Shown here one piece after another: positions 63,138 to 64,000 of a stretch of DNA of 64,000 bases. The notes below the pieces were generated by a model. The model was not told the origin of the DNA, ran no database searches, and worked only from the letters and a program-made list of their open reading frames with translations. The DNA comes from Pseudomonas piscis (GTDB lineage: Bacteria > Pseudomonadota > Gammaproteobacteria > Pseudomonadales > Pseudomonadaceae): positions 372,001 through 436,000 of the forward strand of contig NZ_WHUV01000005.1 of the NCBI RefSeq assembly GCF_009380155.1, written 5' to 3'. Numbering within the stretch: position 1 is the stretch's first letter; each line of letters begins with the position of its first letter. The position numbers and the translations under genes are program-made.

Positions 63138-64000
63138 ATGGATACCCTTGCCCAACTGCGGGCCGGCCAGCTGGCCGGCATCAAGCGCCTGGACCTGTCC
63201 TGTGGCCTGACTGAATTCCCCCGGGAGATCTTCGATCTCGCCGACTCCCTGGAGATCCTCAACCTCAGCGGCAACGCCCTGCACAGCCTGCCCGAGGACC
63301 TGCACCGCCTCAGCCACCTGCGCATCCTGTTCTGCTCGGACAACCTGTTCAGCGAACTGCCGGAATGCCTGGGCCGTTGTGCACACCTGAGCATGATCGG
63401 CTTCAAGGCCAACCGGATCGAGCGGGTACCGGCCGCCGCCCTGCCACCCCAGCTGCGCTGGCTGATCCTCACCGACAACCGCATCACTGAACTGCCGGAC
63501 GAGTTGGGTCGGCGCCCGCTGCTGCAAAAACTCATGCTGTCCGGCAATCGCCTGACCGCGCTGCCGCAAAGCCTGGAGCAGTGCCAGCGCCTGGAACTGC
63601 TGCGGATCGCCGCCAACCACCTGACCGAACTGCCGCCGTTCCTGCTGGCCTTGCCGAGCCTGACCTGGCTGGCCTATGCCGGCAACCCGCTGGAATCCCA
63701 GGTCGATGCCGCTGCCCTGGCATCCACGCCCAGTATTCCCTGGGAGCAACTGGTGCTGGCACAGCGCCTGGGCGAAGGCGCCTCCGGGGTGATCCACCAA
63801 GCGCAGTGGCAGGCTCCCGGGCAGCCAGCGCGGGCTGTGGCGGTCAAGCTGTACAAGGGCCAGATGACCAGCGACGGCTCACCGCTACATGAAATGCACG
63901 CCTGCATCAGCGCCGGCCTGCACCCGAACCTGATCCGGGTCGAGGGCCGCATCGTCGACCATCCCCAGGGCCAGGACGGCCTGGTGATGCAGTTGATCGA
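63138..64000 (+). CDS. Leucine-rich-repeat protein kinase (3' end beyond window)
   Basis: At least 287 residues, still open at the window edge. Residues about 15-190 are seven or so leucine-rich repeats of the bacterial type (for example LEILNLSGNALHSLPEDLHR and LRWLILTDNRITELPDELG). From about residue 205 a protein-kinase domain begins: glycine-rich loop QRLGEGASGVIHQA and the VAVKLYKG lysine, then HEMHACISAGLHPNLIRVEG. This is an eukaryotic-like Ser/Thr kinase joined to an LRR sensor, without a signal peptide or membrane segment, so it is probably cytoplasmic. Catalytic loop and C-terminus are outside the window. Confidence 0.88.
   Translation, partial: MDTLAQLRAGQLAGIKRLDLSCGLTEFPREIFDLADSLEILNLSGNALHSLPEDLHRLSHLRILFCSDNLFSELPECLGRCAHLSMIGFKANRIERVPAAALPPQLRWLILTDNRITELPDELGRRPLLQKLMLSGNRLTALPQSLEQCQRLELLRIAANHLTELPPFLLALPSLTWLAYAGNPLESQVDAAALASTPSIPWEQLVLAQRLGEGASGVIHQAQWQAPGQPARAVAVKLYKGQMTSDGSPLHEMHACISAGLHPNLIRVEGRIVDHPQGQDGLVMQLI

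Overview
The window is chromosomal DNA of a Pseudomonas, most likely of the P. fluorescens/P. protegens group. The evidence is a GC-rich, densely coding sequence, a fused nuoCD gene, a liu (leucine/isovalerate) cluster, TamAB, an EmrAB-type pump, and two Pseudomonas-type small RNAs (a PrrF and a CrcY/CrcZ-like RNA). I see no rRNA, tRNA, CRISPR array, insertion sequence or prophage. Nearly every base from 1 to 61.8 kb looks like core or stably inherited genome. The last 2.2 kb is less typical.

Layout. 0-2.7 kb: a small exported secretin-domain protein and aceA (isocitrate lyase, glyoxylate shunt). 3.2-18.2 kb: the complete 13-gene nuoA-N operon for respiratory complex I (nuoC and nuoD fused), closed by a UUCG-loop terminator. 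18.4-23.4 kb: an orphan HTH protein, then cysS and glnS (minus strand) divergent from ppiB-lpxH. 23.5-28.3 kb: a MarR-controlled tripartite efflux operon (marR, outer membrane factor, emrA, emrB) with two identical 12-bp operator palindromes. 28.5-34.6 kb: tamB, tamA and a GNAT acetyltransferase. 34.8-37.6 kb: xthA, a YegP-like protein, and a PstS/OmpA fusion preceded by a Pho box. 37.7-40.1 kb: an acyl-CoA dehydrogenase divergent from a LysR regulator.

40.1-49.8 kb: leucine/isovalerate catabolism. liuR and liuE come first, then a sigma-54-dependent CrcY-like catabolite-repression RNA, then an acyl-CoA synthetase divergent from liuABCD. Three near-identical 16-bp LiuR-type palindromes tie the two halves together. 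Isovaleryl-CoA is oxidised (LiuA), carboxylated (LiuB/LiuD), hydrated (LiuC) and cleaved to acetyl-CoA and acetoacetate (LiuE). Acetyl-CoA can then enter the glyoxylate shunt (AceA), and the resulting NADH feeds complex I.

49.9-54.5 kb: an S24-type repressor whose catalytic serine is replaced by alanine, a small Pseudomonas-type protein, a Fur-controlled PrrF RNA, an M14 carboxypeptidase, and an HxlR regulator divergent from an MFS exporter. 54.5-61.8 kb: an archaic (Csu/CupE-type) chaperone-usher pilus operon with five spore-coat-U subunits, chaperone, usher and tip adhesin. 61.8-64 kb: an unrecognised 204-aa protein flanked by non-coding or decayed sequence, and the start of a leucine-rich-repeat protein kinase that runs off the window.
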